NCBI GenBank assembly: GCA_020720185.1
Contig: DYPB01000064.1
Span: 1 to 6,828, forward strand
Source of the DNA: Flavobacterium psychrophilum
GTDB taxonomy: Bacteria > Bacteroidota > Bacteroidia > Flavobacteriales > Flavobacteriaceae
Reading direction: 5' to 3'
DNA: 6,828 nt
In this document: positions 1 to 5,722 of the stretch, in pieces
Layout of the letters: each line of letters starts with the position of its first letter
Position numbering within the stretch: position 1 is the first letter of the stretch
Position numbers and translations under genes: made by a program
The notes under the pieces: generated by a model
Seen by the model: the letters and a program-made list of their open reading frames with translations, nothing else
Database searches by the model: none
What the model was told of the DNA's origin: nothing

Positions 1-1
1 T

Positions 2-49
2 GGAATTGCTATGTATTTAAGAGGAATTTATGAAATGTATAGTTTTTGA
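2..49 (+). CDS. Possible C-terminal end of an unidentified gene (partial)
   Basis: The second forward frame is open from the left edge to a TGA at 47-49 and reads GIAMYLRGIYEMYSF. The other two forward frames stop within 33 bases. The peptide has a believable mix of hydrophobic, aromatic and charged residues, and a rightward gene ending here would converge with the leftward tRNA-Asp, with a two-sided terminator-like hairpin between them. Fifteen codons are too few to name a family, and an open frame of this length can arise by chance. I do not recognise it. Confidence 0.3.
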   Translation, partial: GIAMYLRGIYEMYSF

Positions 50-105
50 TTAAAACATCATACAATAATCTTCTACAAAACTACAAAATAAATTTATAAA
101 AATTG

Positions 106-170
106 ATTCTAAATTATTTTCGTTTTTTTATTACAATGACGGTTCTAATACAATTAAGGAAATTTAGAAT
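106..170. repeat. 10-bp perfect inverted repeat around a 45-base spacer
   Basis: ATTCTAAATT at 106-115 is the exact reverse complement of AATTTAGAAT at 161-170. A competing 6-bp pair, GTTCTA (142-147) with TAGAAC (170-175), shares the right arm, so two alternative folds are possible. The stretch is AT-rich, which raises the chance of a random match. No open frame on either strand looks coding here. Function unknown. Confidence 0.35.
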
Positions 171-195
171 AGAACACAAGAGATGCTAAAAGCAA

Positions 196-225
196 AAAAG
201 CTATCCACAAAAGTGGAAAGCTTTT
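196..225 (-). terminator. Strong hairpin, likely two-sided terminator
   Basis: AAAAGCT (196-202) pairs with AGCTTTT (219-225), and TCCAC (204-208) pairs with GTGGA (213-217). One A/A mismatch separates the two helices and the loop is AAAA (209-212). This gives 12 base pairs in 30 bases. Read leftward, the stem runs into TTTTTT, then GC and TTTT, a good U-tract. Read rightward it has only four T, so the leftward direction is preferred. It lies between a possible rightward gene ending at 49 and the leftward tRNA, as expected for a shared terminator of converging units. Confidence 0.6.
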
Positions 226-251
226 CATTGGTTTTAACTACTAAACCATTT

Positions 252-270
252 GTTACGCTTTTGGCGTAAC
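252..270. other. Perfect 7-bp hairpin without a U-tract
   Basis: GTTACGC (252-258) pairs with GCGTAAC (264-270) across a 5-base loop (TTTTG). Weak pairs can extend it by up to three bases on each side. No T-run follows on either strand, so it does not look like an intrinsic terminator. It sits between two terminator-like hairpins downstream of tRNA-Asp. It could slow 3'-end trimming of a read-through transcript or be a small dispersed repeat. The structure is clear; the role is not. Confidence 0.4.
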
Positions 271-316
271 GAAAACAACACAACAATCATTATCTCTATA
301 AAGAGACTTTTGGGCA

Positions 317-345
317 AAAAAGTTTTCATTTTCAGAAAACTTTTT
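317..345 (-). terminator. Probable intrinsic terminator of tRNA-Asp
   Basis: On the leftward strand, 13 bases past the tRNA 3' end, AAAAAGTTTTC pairs perfectly over 11 bp with GAAAACTTTTT across a 7-base loop. The distal arm continues as a run of six T (321-316). This A-tract, stem, U-tract layout is what an intrinsic terminator looks like, although the core GTTTTC/GAAAAC is AT-rich and weak. The stronger hairpin at 196-225 may act as a back-up. Confidence 0.5.
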
Positions 346-358
346 AGAACTGCTTTTG

Positions 359-432
359 CGGTCTGGACGGGACTCGAACCCGCGACCTCCGCCGTGACAG
401 GGCGGCATTCTAACCAGCTGAACTACCAGACC
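359..432 (-). tRNA. tRNA-Asp (anticodon GTC)
   Basis: The leftward strand folds into a complete 74-base cloverleaf. The acceptor stem is GGTCTGG (432-426) with CCAGACC (366-360), and the discriminator base is G at 359. The D stem is GTTC/GAAT. The anticodon stem is CCGCC/GGCGG around the loop CTGTCAC, which puts GTC at positions 34-36 and so reads Asp codons GAC and GAT. The T stem is GCGGG/CCCGT around TTCGAGT. The 3' CCA is not encoded, because CAA follows the discriminator, so it must be added after transcription. The gene has its own promoter (452-482) and a likely terminator (317-345), so it appears to be transcribed alone. Confidence 0.97.
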
Positions 433-451
433 ATCTCTTAATTCAAGGTTG

Positions 452-482
452 CAAAGATAATACCTATTTTTAATTCTGCAAG
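452..482 (-). promoter_or_regulatory. Bacteroidota-type promoter of tRNA-Asp
   Basis: Read leftward, CTTG (482-479) is followed by 19 bases and then TATCTTTG (459-452). This matches the Bacteroidota consensus TTTG/TTG, 19-21 bases, TAnnTTTG. Transcription would begin about 5-8 bases further on, leaving a leader of roughly 13 bases before the tRNA 5' end at 432, short enough for RNase P trimming. The same TATCTTTG box occurs upstream of cyoE. Confidence 0.75.
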
Positions 483-519
483 TGTTTTTGATAAAAATAT
501 TTGTTAAACTATTCAATTA

Positions 520-1446
520 TTATTTAAAAGTTTGTTTTTCAACTAAATATGAAGTTAAAATTTTTTCAAATCCTTCATCAACCGCTACTGGAACATATTT
601 TATTTTATTCTGTGTGCATGTTAATGCTAGTTTGTTAAAGTATTTCTCGGTTTGTTTTTGATATTCCTCCTTTACATTGTCTGCAAAAATATTAATAATC
701 TCTCCTGTTTCAAGGTCTATGAATTTTCTTGGAGTATTGTCAAAATTAAAATTCAGTTCTGTTTTTTTATCAATAATGTGAAATAAAACTATTTTGTGTT
801 TGTTGTATTTAAGGTGTTGTAAAGCCGTAAATAATTTGTCATCGTCTGTTTGTTGGAAAGAATCTGTAAACAAAATTATCATTGATCTGCGATGTATTTT
901 CTCAGCAATTTGATGTAATAATGTTGCGGTATTGGTGGTTTTTGTCTTTCGTTTATCAACCAACAATTCTTCTAATTTATTGATAATCATTCTATAATGT
1001 CTGTCAGAACCTTTCTCTGGGCTGTAAAATTCATATTCGTTAGAAAAAATGCTTAAACCCACGGCATCTCGTTGTTTTTTTAATAAGTTCATCAATACGG
1101 CTGCCGCTAATACCGAAAAACCAATTTTGTTTTCATAAAATTGTTGATTTTCATTTAATTTCGGATAGTGCATCGAACTAGAATTATCAATAATTAAATG
1201 GCATCGAAGGTTAGTTTCTTCTTCATATTTTTTTGTATATAAACGATCTGTTTTTGCAAATAGTTTCCAATCAATATGCTTGGTGCTTTCGCCTGCATTA
1301 TACAATTTATGTTCAGCAAATTCAGCTGAGAAACCATGAAAAGGGCTTTTGTGCATACCTGAAATAAAACCCTCAACAACTTGATTTGCAAGCAATTCAA
1401 GATGTTGAAAACTGGATATAATTTTTATTTGGGATTCTATTTTCAA
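520..1446 (-). CDS. DUF58 family protein with a VWA-like metal site
   Basis: This is a 308-residue soluble protein of the DUF58 family, which resembles von Willebrand factor A domains and is often found with MoxR-type AAA+ ATPases. The family signature is at about residues 32-92: HKSPFHGFS, then GESTKHIDWKLFAKTDRLY, then the MIDAS motif DNSSSM (87-92). Further likely metal-site residues are the Thr in TNTATLL (about 173) and Asp195 in LFTDSF. No signal peptide or membrane segment is visible, so it is probably cytoplasmic. The start is TTG at 1444-1446. The upstream in-frame codons run into a stop at 1459-1461, and the next Met (31) would cut into the conserved part. It lies 15 bases after the DUF3109 gene and is probably co-transcribed. 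No moxR or Bat gene is visible, so its partner is unknown. Family is certain; cellular role is not. Confidence 0.92.
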   Translation of the reverse strand: MKIESQIKIISSFQHLELLANQVVEGFISGMHKSPFHGFSAEFAEHKLYNAGESTKHIDWKLFAKTDRLYTKKYEEETNLRCHLIIDNSSSMHYPKLNENQQFYENKIGFSVLAAAVLMNLLKKQRDAVGLSIFSNEYEFYSPEKGSDRHYRMIINKLEELLVDKRKTKTTNTATLLHQIAEKIHRRSMIILFTDSFQQTDDDKLFTALQHLKYNKHKIVLFHIIDKKTELNFNFDNTPRKFIDLETGEIINIFADNVKEEYQKQTEKYFNKLALTCTQNKIKYVPVAVDEGFEKILTSYLVEKQTFK

Positions 1447-1461
1447 TTTTTTTAAACTTTA

Positions 1462-2034
1462 TTAATGGTTGGTTTTTAATTCTTCCGCAACTTTTTCTAA
1501 TTCCATATACCAATCTTCTCCAAAACGGCGAATTAATGCTTCTTTTACAAATTTATAAATTGGTACAGCAAGTTCTTGACCTAATGTACAAGCATCGCTA
1601 CAAATATCCCAACGGTCATAATTTACAGCAGCAAATTCGGTAAAATCTTTTACACGAATGGGATATAAATGGCATGAAACGGGTTTTTTCCAATCAACAA
1701 TACCTTGATTATAGGCTTGTTCTATACCACAAAGGGCAGTTTTTCCATCAAAAATAACATACGCACAATCTTTGTTGTCTATCAAAGGAGTTTCTAATTC
1801 ACCATCTGTACCTGTTGTCCAGCTGCCTTGTTTTTCAATGGCTTTGATGCCTTCTTGTCTTAAAAATGGTTTCACTTTTGGATAAATTTTCTCTAAAATT
1901 TTTGTTTCCCCTTCGTTTAGTGGTGCTCCTGCATCTCCATCCACACAACAAGCACCGCTACATGCTGATAAATTGCACACAAATTGTTTTTCAAGAATAT
2001 CTTCGGACACTATGGTTTTTCCTAATTGAAACAT
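1462..2034 (-). CDS. DUF3109 family protein, cysteine-rich, probable metal binder
   Basis: This 190-residue soluble protein carries nine cysteines: 20, 25, 29, 30, 90, 102, 121, 145 and 149. The first four form C-x4-C-x3-CC (CNLSACSGACC), which recalls the cysteine clusters of YkgJ-like proteins thought to bind zinc or an Fe-S cluster. The later ones sit in KDCAYV, ALCGIE, VSCHLYPIRV and DICSDAC, spaced like further ligands. No membrane segment or signal peptide is seen. The ATG at 2032-2034 opens MFQLGKTIVSEDILEKQFVC, the usual N-terminus of this family as I recall it. The function of DUF3109 is not established; metal binding is inferred from the cysteines. The gene leads a two-gene operon with DUF58 and is served by the promoter at 2087-2119. 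Confidence 0.93.
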   Translation of the reverse strand: MFQLGKTIVSEDILEKQFVCNLSACSGACCVDGDAGAPLNEGETKILEKIYPKVKPFLRQEGIKAIEKQGSWTTGTDGELETPLIDNKDCAYVIFDGKTALCGIEQAYNQGIVDWKKPVSCHLYPIRVKDFTEFAAVNYDRWDICSDACTLGQELAVPIYKFVKEALIRRFGEDWYMELEKVAEELKTNH

Positions 2035-2078
2035 ATTTTTATTGAAAATTGTTTATAAATATAAAAAAATATTCTTTA

Positions 2079-2094
2079 TAAGTTTGCAAACTTA
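2079..2094. promoter_or_regulatory. 16-bp perfect palindrome made of two opposed -7 boxes
   Basis: TAAGTTTG (2079-2086) is followed directly by its reverse complement CAAACTTA (2087-2094). Each half matches the Bacteroidota -7 element TAnnTTTG, one per strand. Only the leftward half has a matching -33 element at proper spacing. The symmetry could also be the operator of a dimeric regulator, in which case a bound protein would block the leftward promoter. The sequence is plain; the operator role is a guess. Confidence 0.5.
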
Positions 2095-2119
2095 ATCATT
2101 CCTACATTTATAATTCAAA
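2087..2119 (-). promoter_or_regulatory. Promoter of the DUF3109-DUF58 operon
   Basis: Read leftward, TTTG (2119-2116), 21 bases, then TAAGTTTG (2094-2087) match the Bacteroidota consensus at both elements. The start site would fall near 2080, giving a leader of about 45 AU-rich bases before the ATG at 2034. The -7 box is half of the 16-bp palindrome at 2079-2094. Confidence 0.7.
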
Positions 2120-2134
2120 GTTCACAATTATTTT

Positions 2135-2142
2135 TATCTTTG
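2135..2142 (+). promoter_or_regulatory. -7 box for cyoE and downstream genes
   Basis: TATCTTTG fits TAnnTTTG exactly and is followed by CAAAAAAA, as in the tRNA-Asp promoter. It lies 19 bases before the TTG start of cyoE, so the leader would be only about 12-15 A-rich bases. No TTTG or TTG stands 19-21 bases upstream. The -33 region would instead overlap the -33 region of the opposing promoter, so this promoter may be weak or activator-dependent. Confidence 0.55.
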
Positions 2143-2161
2143 CAAAAAAATAAAAATTCTT

Positions 2162-3049
2162 TTGAAAACCAATCTAAAATCTGTTTTTGTCGATTTTAAA
2201 GCCATTACCAAAGCTGGTTTGGCAATTAGTGTTTTATTTTCGTCTGTTGCGGGCTATTTATTAGCCTTTGACGATGAAAATCCATTTTCTTGGAAAACCC
2301 TAATTTATCTAATAATAGGAGGGTATTGTATGGTTGGTGCCTCCAATGCTTATAATCAAATTATTGAAAAAGATTTAGATAAATTGATGGACAGAACTAA
2401 AAACCGTCCGATTCCAGCAGGGCGAATGACTGTAAATGAAGCTCTTACGGTTGCAATTTTATTAACAGTTATTGGTATTGTTTTATTGTGGCTAATAAAT
2501 GAAAAAGCAGCAATGTTTGGAGCGATTTCAATTTTTTTATATGTAAGTTTCTATACACCGCTAAAAACTGTAACCCCTTTATCCGTATTTGTCGGAGCCT
2601 TTCCGGGAGCCATTCCTTTTATGCTAGGCTGGGTAGCGGCCACAGGACATTTTAGCATCGAGGCAGGAACTCTTTTCTTGATTCAGTTTTTTTGGCAATT
2701 CCCCCATTTTTGGTCAATTGGTTGGTTTTTATACGATGATTACTCAAAAGCAGGATTTTTTATGTTACCAACAGGCAAAAAAGATACATCTACAGCTTTG
2801 CAAACAATTTTATACACGGTTTGGTTAATCATTGCTTCATTAATACCTGTTTTGCACCGAACAGGAAACTTATTCATATCACCAATATCAGGGATTTTAG
2901 TGTTTTTATTAGGAATTTGGATGCTTGTTTTTGCAGTAAAATTATACCAAAAACGAACCGCAGAAGCCGCAAAAACATTAATGTTAGTGAGTGTAAGTTA
3001 CATTACTTTATTACAAATAATATATATAACAGATAAATTTTTAAGATGA
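2162..3049 (+). CDS. cyoE: Protoheme IX farnesyltransferase (heme O synthase)
   Basis: This integral membrane UbiA-family prenyltransferase (295 residues, normal length; also called ctaB) transfers farnesyl from farnesyl diphosphate to protoheme IX. The product is heme O, the precursor of heme A for heme-copper oxidases. The first diphosphate/Mg site is at about 62-82: NAYNQIIEKDLDKLMDRT followed by KNRP. A conserved loop with WQFPHFWSIGW is at 178-188, and the second acidic site is YDDYSKAG at 191-198. Seven to nine hydrophobic segments are apparent, starting near residues 17-35 and 47-63. The start is TTG at 2162-2164. It is chosen because no ATG precedes the conserved FKAITKAG region, it lies just behind a -7 box, and the next Met (57) is inside the domain. 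The stop overlaps the start of the oxidase subunit III gene by 4 bases (ATGA), implying coupled translation. Confidence 0.96.
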   Translation: MKTNLKSVFVDFKAITKAGLAISVLFSSVAGYLLAFDDENPFSWKTLIYLIIGGYCMVGASNAYNQIIEKDLDKLMDRTKNRPIPAGRMTVNEALTVAILLTVIGIVLLWLINEKAAMFGAISIFLYVSFYTPLKTVTPLSVFVGAFPGAIPFMLGWVAATGHFSIEAGTLFLIQFFWQFPHFWSIGWFLYDDYSKAGFFMLPTGKKDTSTALQTILYTVWLIIASLIPVLHRTGNLFISPISGILVFLLGIWMLVFAVKLYQKRTAEAAKTLMLVSVSYITLLQIIYITDKFLR

Positions 3050-3639
3050 ATAATTTAGAAAAAATGACCAAACAAGACCATCAAGCACGAACAGCCCGAT
3101 CGTACAAATTATTATTATTGGTATCAATGGTTGGTATAATAATGATTTTTGCAGGATTAACCAGTGCTTTTGTTGTGTCAAAATCAAGAGAAGATTGGTT
3201 ACAAAACTTTCAATTACCAATCGCTTTTTTTTGGAGTACCGCAGTAATTATTATTAGCAGTATTTCGTTTCATTTTGCAAAAATGGCAATAAAAAAAGAT
3301 GATAAAAAAACCACAACTATCTATTTATTAATTACATTAGCACTTGGATTGTTGTTTGTTTATTTGCAATTTCTCGGCTTCGGAAATGTTATCCAAATGG
3401 GATTTTTTCCAACAGGACAATCCAGTACAATAACAACAACATTTTTATTTGTACTTGCAATTGTACATTTAGTTCATCTTTTTGGCGGACTAATTTCTTT
3501 GCTAATAATTATTTACAAACATTATAAACAAAAATACACCGCTGCTAATTATCTTGGCATAGAACTTGGAGTTATGTTTTGGCATTTTCTCGATGCTTTG
3601 TGGATTTATTTATTTCTATTTTTATGTTTCTTTAAATAA
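3046..3639 (+). CDS. ctaE: Cytochrome c oxidase subunit III (heme-copper oxidase)
   Basis: This 197-residue, five-helix membrane protein is the short form of heme-copper oxidase subunit III. It sits beside the catalytic subunit I and helps stabilise it and its proton uptake. Membrane segments are at about 21-44, 58-80, 91-112, 130-156 and 168-194. Family marks include the first-helix end FAGLTSAFVVSKSREDW, HLVHLFGGL (141-149) and the last helix with Glu173, His180 and Asp183 in ELGVMFWHFLDALW. The start ATG (3046) overlaps the cyoE stop; Met7 is a possible alternative. In many flavobacteria a second subunit III gene and a subunit IV gene follow, but here pyrH follows after 56 bases. The other oxidase genes must lie elsewhere. 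The family is clear. The symbol is by analogy, since caa3 and bo3 types are hard to separate from this subunit alone. Confidence 0.92.
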   Translation: MNNLEKMTKQDHQARTARSYKLLLLVSMVGIIMIFAGLTSAFVVSKSREDWLQNFQLPIAFFWSTAVIIISSISFHFAKMAIKKDDKKTTTIYLLITLALGLLFVYLQFLGFGNVIQMGFFPTGQSSTITTTFLFVLAIVHLVHLFGGLISLLIIIYKHYKQKYTAANYLGIELGVMFWHFLDALWIYLFLFLCFFK

Positions 3640-3695
3640 AATAAAACCGTTTTAAATTATATTTTTCATAACAATCATATTATCAGAATTTAAAA

Positions 3696-4400
3696 ATGAA
3701 ATACAATAGAATTCTTCTAAAATTAAGTGGCGAAGCATTAATGGGTAATCGTCAATATGGTATAGACCCTGTTAGATTAGCAGAATATGCCGATGAGATT
3801 AAGCAAATTCACGACAAAGGAATACAGATAGCCATAGTTATAGGGGGTGGAAATATTTTCAGAGGAATAGCGGGTGCCAGTAACGGAATGGACAGAGTTC
3901 AAGGAGATTATATGGGAATGCTTGCTACGGTTATTAACGGAATGGCATTGCAAGGAGCTTTAGAAGATAAGGGTATGCTAACCCGTTTACAAACTGCCCT
4001 AAAAATTGACGCTATTGCCGAACCATATATAAAAAGAAGAGCTGTGCGGCATCTTGAAAAAGGAAGAATTGTAATTTTTGGTGCAGGTACAGGAAACCCT
4101 TATTTTACAACCGATACCGCTGCTGTTCTTCGTGGTGTAGAAATAAATGCCGATGTGATTTTAAAAGGAACTCGAGTTGACGGTGTGTATAATGCTGATC
4201 CCGAAAAAGATAAGACCGCAATAAAATACGATGTTATTTCTTTTGAAGATGTTTTAAAAATGGGCTTAGAAGTAATGGATACTACGGCATTTACATTAAG
4301 CCAAGAGAATAAGTTGCCAATAGTTGTTTTTGATATGAATAAAGGAGGAAATTTATTGAAAATTTGTAACGGAGAAAATATAGGAACAATCGTAAAATAG
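3696..4400 (+). CDS. pyrH: UMP kinase
   Basis: This cytoplasmic enzyme of the amino acid kinase family makes UDP from UMP and ATP in pyrimidine nucleotide synthesis. Bacterial members form hexamers and are usually controlled by GTP and UTP. Its 234 residues are normal length. Visible motifs are KLSGEAL (9-15, phosphate binding), [10 protein letters not shown] (48-57), DYMGMLAT (71-78), [16 protein letters not shown] (128-143) and [17 protein letters not shown] (156-172, nucleotide binding). The ATG at 3696 gives the usual [15 protein letters not shown] beginning. No promoter matching the consensus was found in the 56-base gap after the oxidase gene, so read-through from cyoE is possible. In most bacteria pyrH is followed by frr (ribosome recycling factor); here mrp follows after 13 bases. 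Confidence 0.98.
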   Translation: MKYNRILLKLSGEALMGNRQYGIDPVRLAEYADEIKQIHDKGIQIAIVIGGGNIFRGIAGASNGMDRVQGDYMGMLATVINGMALQGALEDKGMLTRLQTALKIDAIAEPYIKRRAVRHLEKGRIVIFGAGTGNPYFTTDTAAVLRGVEINADVILKGTRVDGVYNADPEKDKTAIKYDVISFEDVLKMGLEVMDTTAFTLSQENKLPIVVFDMNKGGNLLKICNGENIGTIVK

Positions 4401-4413
4401 GTAAATTGCAAAT

Positions 4414-5541
4414 ATGAAATTAGATAGAAAAGAAATTTTAAAAACCCTTGAAAGCATTAGTATTGCTGGCGAAGGTAAAAATATGGTTGAAAGCGGTGCG
4501 GTAACAAATGTAGTAACTTTTGGAGATGAGGTAGTGGTAGATTTAACCTTATCAACCCCTGCAATGCACATTAAAAAACGGGCTGAAGATGATATTAAGA
4601 AACTATTGACAGAAAGATTTTCGGTATCAAAAATCAAAATAAATGTAAAAATAGAGGTAAAAGAAAATCCAAACCAAATAAAAGGAAAAGCAATACCTGG
4701 AATTAAAAACATTATAGCTATCGCCTCTGGAAAAGGCGGTGTAGGTAAATCGACGGTAACCGCAAATTTAGCCGTAACACTTGCTAAAATGGGGTTCAAT
4801 GTAGGTATTCTTGATGCCGATGTTTATGGGCCATCGATGCCCATAATGTTTGATGTTGAAGACGCAAAGCCAACATCAATAAGCATTGACGGAAAATCAA
4901 AAATGAAACCAATAGAAAGTTATGAGGTAAAAATATTATCTATTGGGTTTTTTACCTCTCCAAGTCAAGCCGTAATTTGGCGTGGACCAATGGCTTCAAA
5001 AGCACTGAATCAAATGATTTTTGATGCTGACTGGGGCGAATTAGATTTTATGCTAATAGATTTGCCACCAGGAACAGGAGATATTCACCTATCAATTATG
5101 CAATCGTTACCAATAACGGGAGCAGTAGTTGTAAGCACCCCACAAGCAGTTGCTCTTGCCGATGCTAAAAAAGGGGTTTCAATGTTTATGTCAGATGCAA
5201 TAAATGTACCTGTTCTTGGAATTATAGAGAATATGGCTTATTTTACACCTGTCGAACTACCTGAAAATAAATACTATATTTTTGGACAAGAAGGAGCAAA
5301 AAACTTGGCAACAGATTTAGAAATTCCTTTTTTAGGAGAAGTTCCAATAGTGCAAAGTATAAGAGAAGCAGGCGATTATGGTCGTCCAGCAGCTTTACAA
5401 AACGGATCAATTATTGAGACTATTTTTCAGGAAATAACTAAAAATGTAGTTCAAGAAACTATAAACCGAAATCAAGAATTGCCACCAACTGAAGCCATAA
5501 AAATAACTACAATGGCAGGATGCAGTTCTGTAAAAAAATAA
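4414..5541 (+). CDS. mrp: Mrp/ApbC family P-loop ATPase (iron-sulfur cluster carrier)
   Basis: This is a 375-residue cytoplasmic ATPase of the Mrp/NBP35 family, which carries and delivers Fe-S clusters to apoproteins. An N-terminal MIP18/DUF59 domain spans about 5-82. The ATPase domain has the deviant Walker A GKGGVGKST (106-114), DADVYGPSMP (134-143), FFTSPSQAVIWRGPM near 179-193, and Walker B LIDLPPGTGD (214-223). The CxxC pair that bridges a cluster in ApbC homologues is absent: the region after IENMAYF reads TPVELPENKYYIFG. The only cysteine in the chain is Cys370 in the tail ITTMAGCSSVKK. From memory, flavobacterial homologues share both the missing CxxC and this tail. The ATG lies 13 bases after pyrH, so the two are probably co-transcribed. 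Confidence 0.95.
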   Translation: MKLDRKEILKTLESISIAGEGKNMVESGAVTNVVTFGDEVVVDLTLSTPAMHIKKRAEDDIKKLLTERFSVSKIKINVKIEVKENPNQIKGKAIPGIKNIIAIASGKGGVGKSTVTANLAVTLAKMGFNVGILDADVYGPSMPIMFDVEDAKPTSISIDGKSKMKPIESYEVKILSIGFFTSPSQAVIWRGPMASKALNQMIFDADWGELDFMLIDLPPGTGDIHLSIMQSLPITGAVVVSTPQAVALADAKKGVSMFMSDAINVPVLGIIENMAYFTPVELPENKYYIFGQEGAKNLATDLEIPFLGEVPIVQSIREAGDYGRPAALQNGSIIETIFQEITKNVVQETINRNQELPPTEAIKITTMAGCSSVKK

Positions 5542-5545
5542 AAGA

Positions 5546-5630
5546 AGAACCCACCTTAAGTAAAACCTGTCTGAAATGGATAGCCCCACTTGTAGTTTTG
5601 CGGATAGACACGCCTAAATCTCCTTGATAA
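5546..5630. other. GC-richer intergenic block, possible insertion relic or leader
   Basis: The 181-base gap between mrp and menC begins with a block whose composition stands out: 34 of 80 bases at 5551-5630 are G or C by hand count, against the very AT-rich flank that follows. It holds TGTCT (5568-5572) and its inverse AGACA (5606-5610), a direct repeat GGATAG (5578-5583, 5602-5607) and a promoter-like box. A 13-codon frame, MDSPTCSFADRHA, spans 5576-5617. A segment opening with TG and closing with CA in inverted repeats can be an insertion sequence end, but there is no transposase. A promoter with leader peptide is the alternative. Confidence 0.3.
5570..5600 (+). promoter_or_regulatory. Candidate promoter for menC
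   Basis: TCTG (5570-5573), 19 bases, then TAGTTTTG (5593-5600). The -7 box is a perfect TAnnTTTG; the -33 element has one mismatch. Transcripts would start near 5607 and leave a leader of about 115 bases before menC, longer than at the other promoters here. No other consensus box is present in the gap. Confidence 0.35.
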
Positions 5631-5722
5631 TTAAGAAAAATAACAACTAAATATTTTTATTTCTTATTTTTCATTATTTTTACCATACCTACCACTCAAA
5701 ACCCATAAACTCAAGCCTAAAA

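Noticed and set aside
76..83. Leftward TAGTTTTG box that fits the -7 consensus
   Set aside because: There is no -33 element at 19-21 bases and no leftward gene next to it; an 8-base pattern with two free positions is expected by chance in AT-rich DNA.
359..432. tRNA-Asp as an integration site for a mobile element
   Set aside because: I saw no second copy of the tRNA 3' end in the window, no integrase, and ordinary chromosomal genes beside it.
250..516. Open frames on both strands across the tRNA, with peptides like TGLEPATSAVTGRHSN and GLVVQLVRMPPCHGG
   Set aside because: They are translations through tRNA-Asp and its antisense. Such peptides recur as false proteins wherever this tRNA occurs. 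The cloverleaf explains the sequence.
1194..1400. Leftward 68-residue frame inside DUF58
   Set aside because: It is an alternate frame of the conserved DUF58 coding sequence with no features of its own.
4100..4799. Two leftward open frames opposite pyrH and mrp
   Set aside because: They lie fully inside strongly conserved genes on the other strand and have no promoter or recognisable domain; they are shadows.
5407..5589. Leftward 60-residue frame across the mrp end
   Set aside because: Most of it is antisense to the conserved mrp C-terminus; its promoter and start are unconvincing.
5635..5672. GAAAAATAA / TTATTTTTC stem as an mrp terminator
   Set aside because: It is almost wholly A-T pairs with a 20-base loop, about 95 bases past the mrp stop and inside the possible menC leader; too weak to call.
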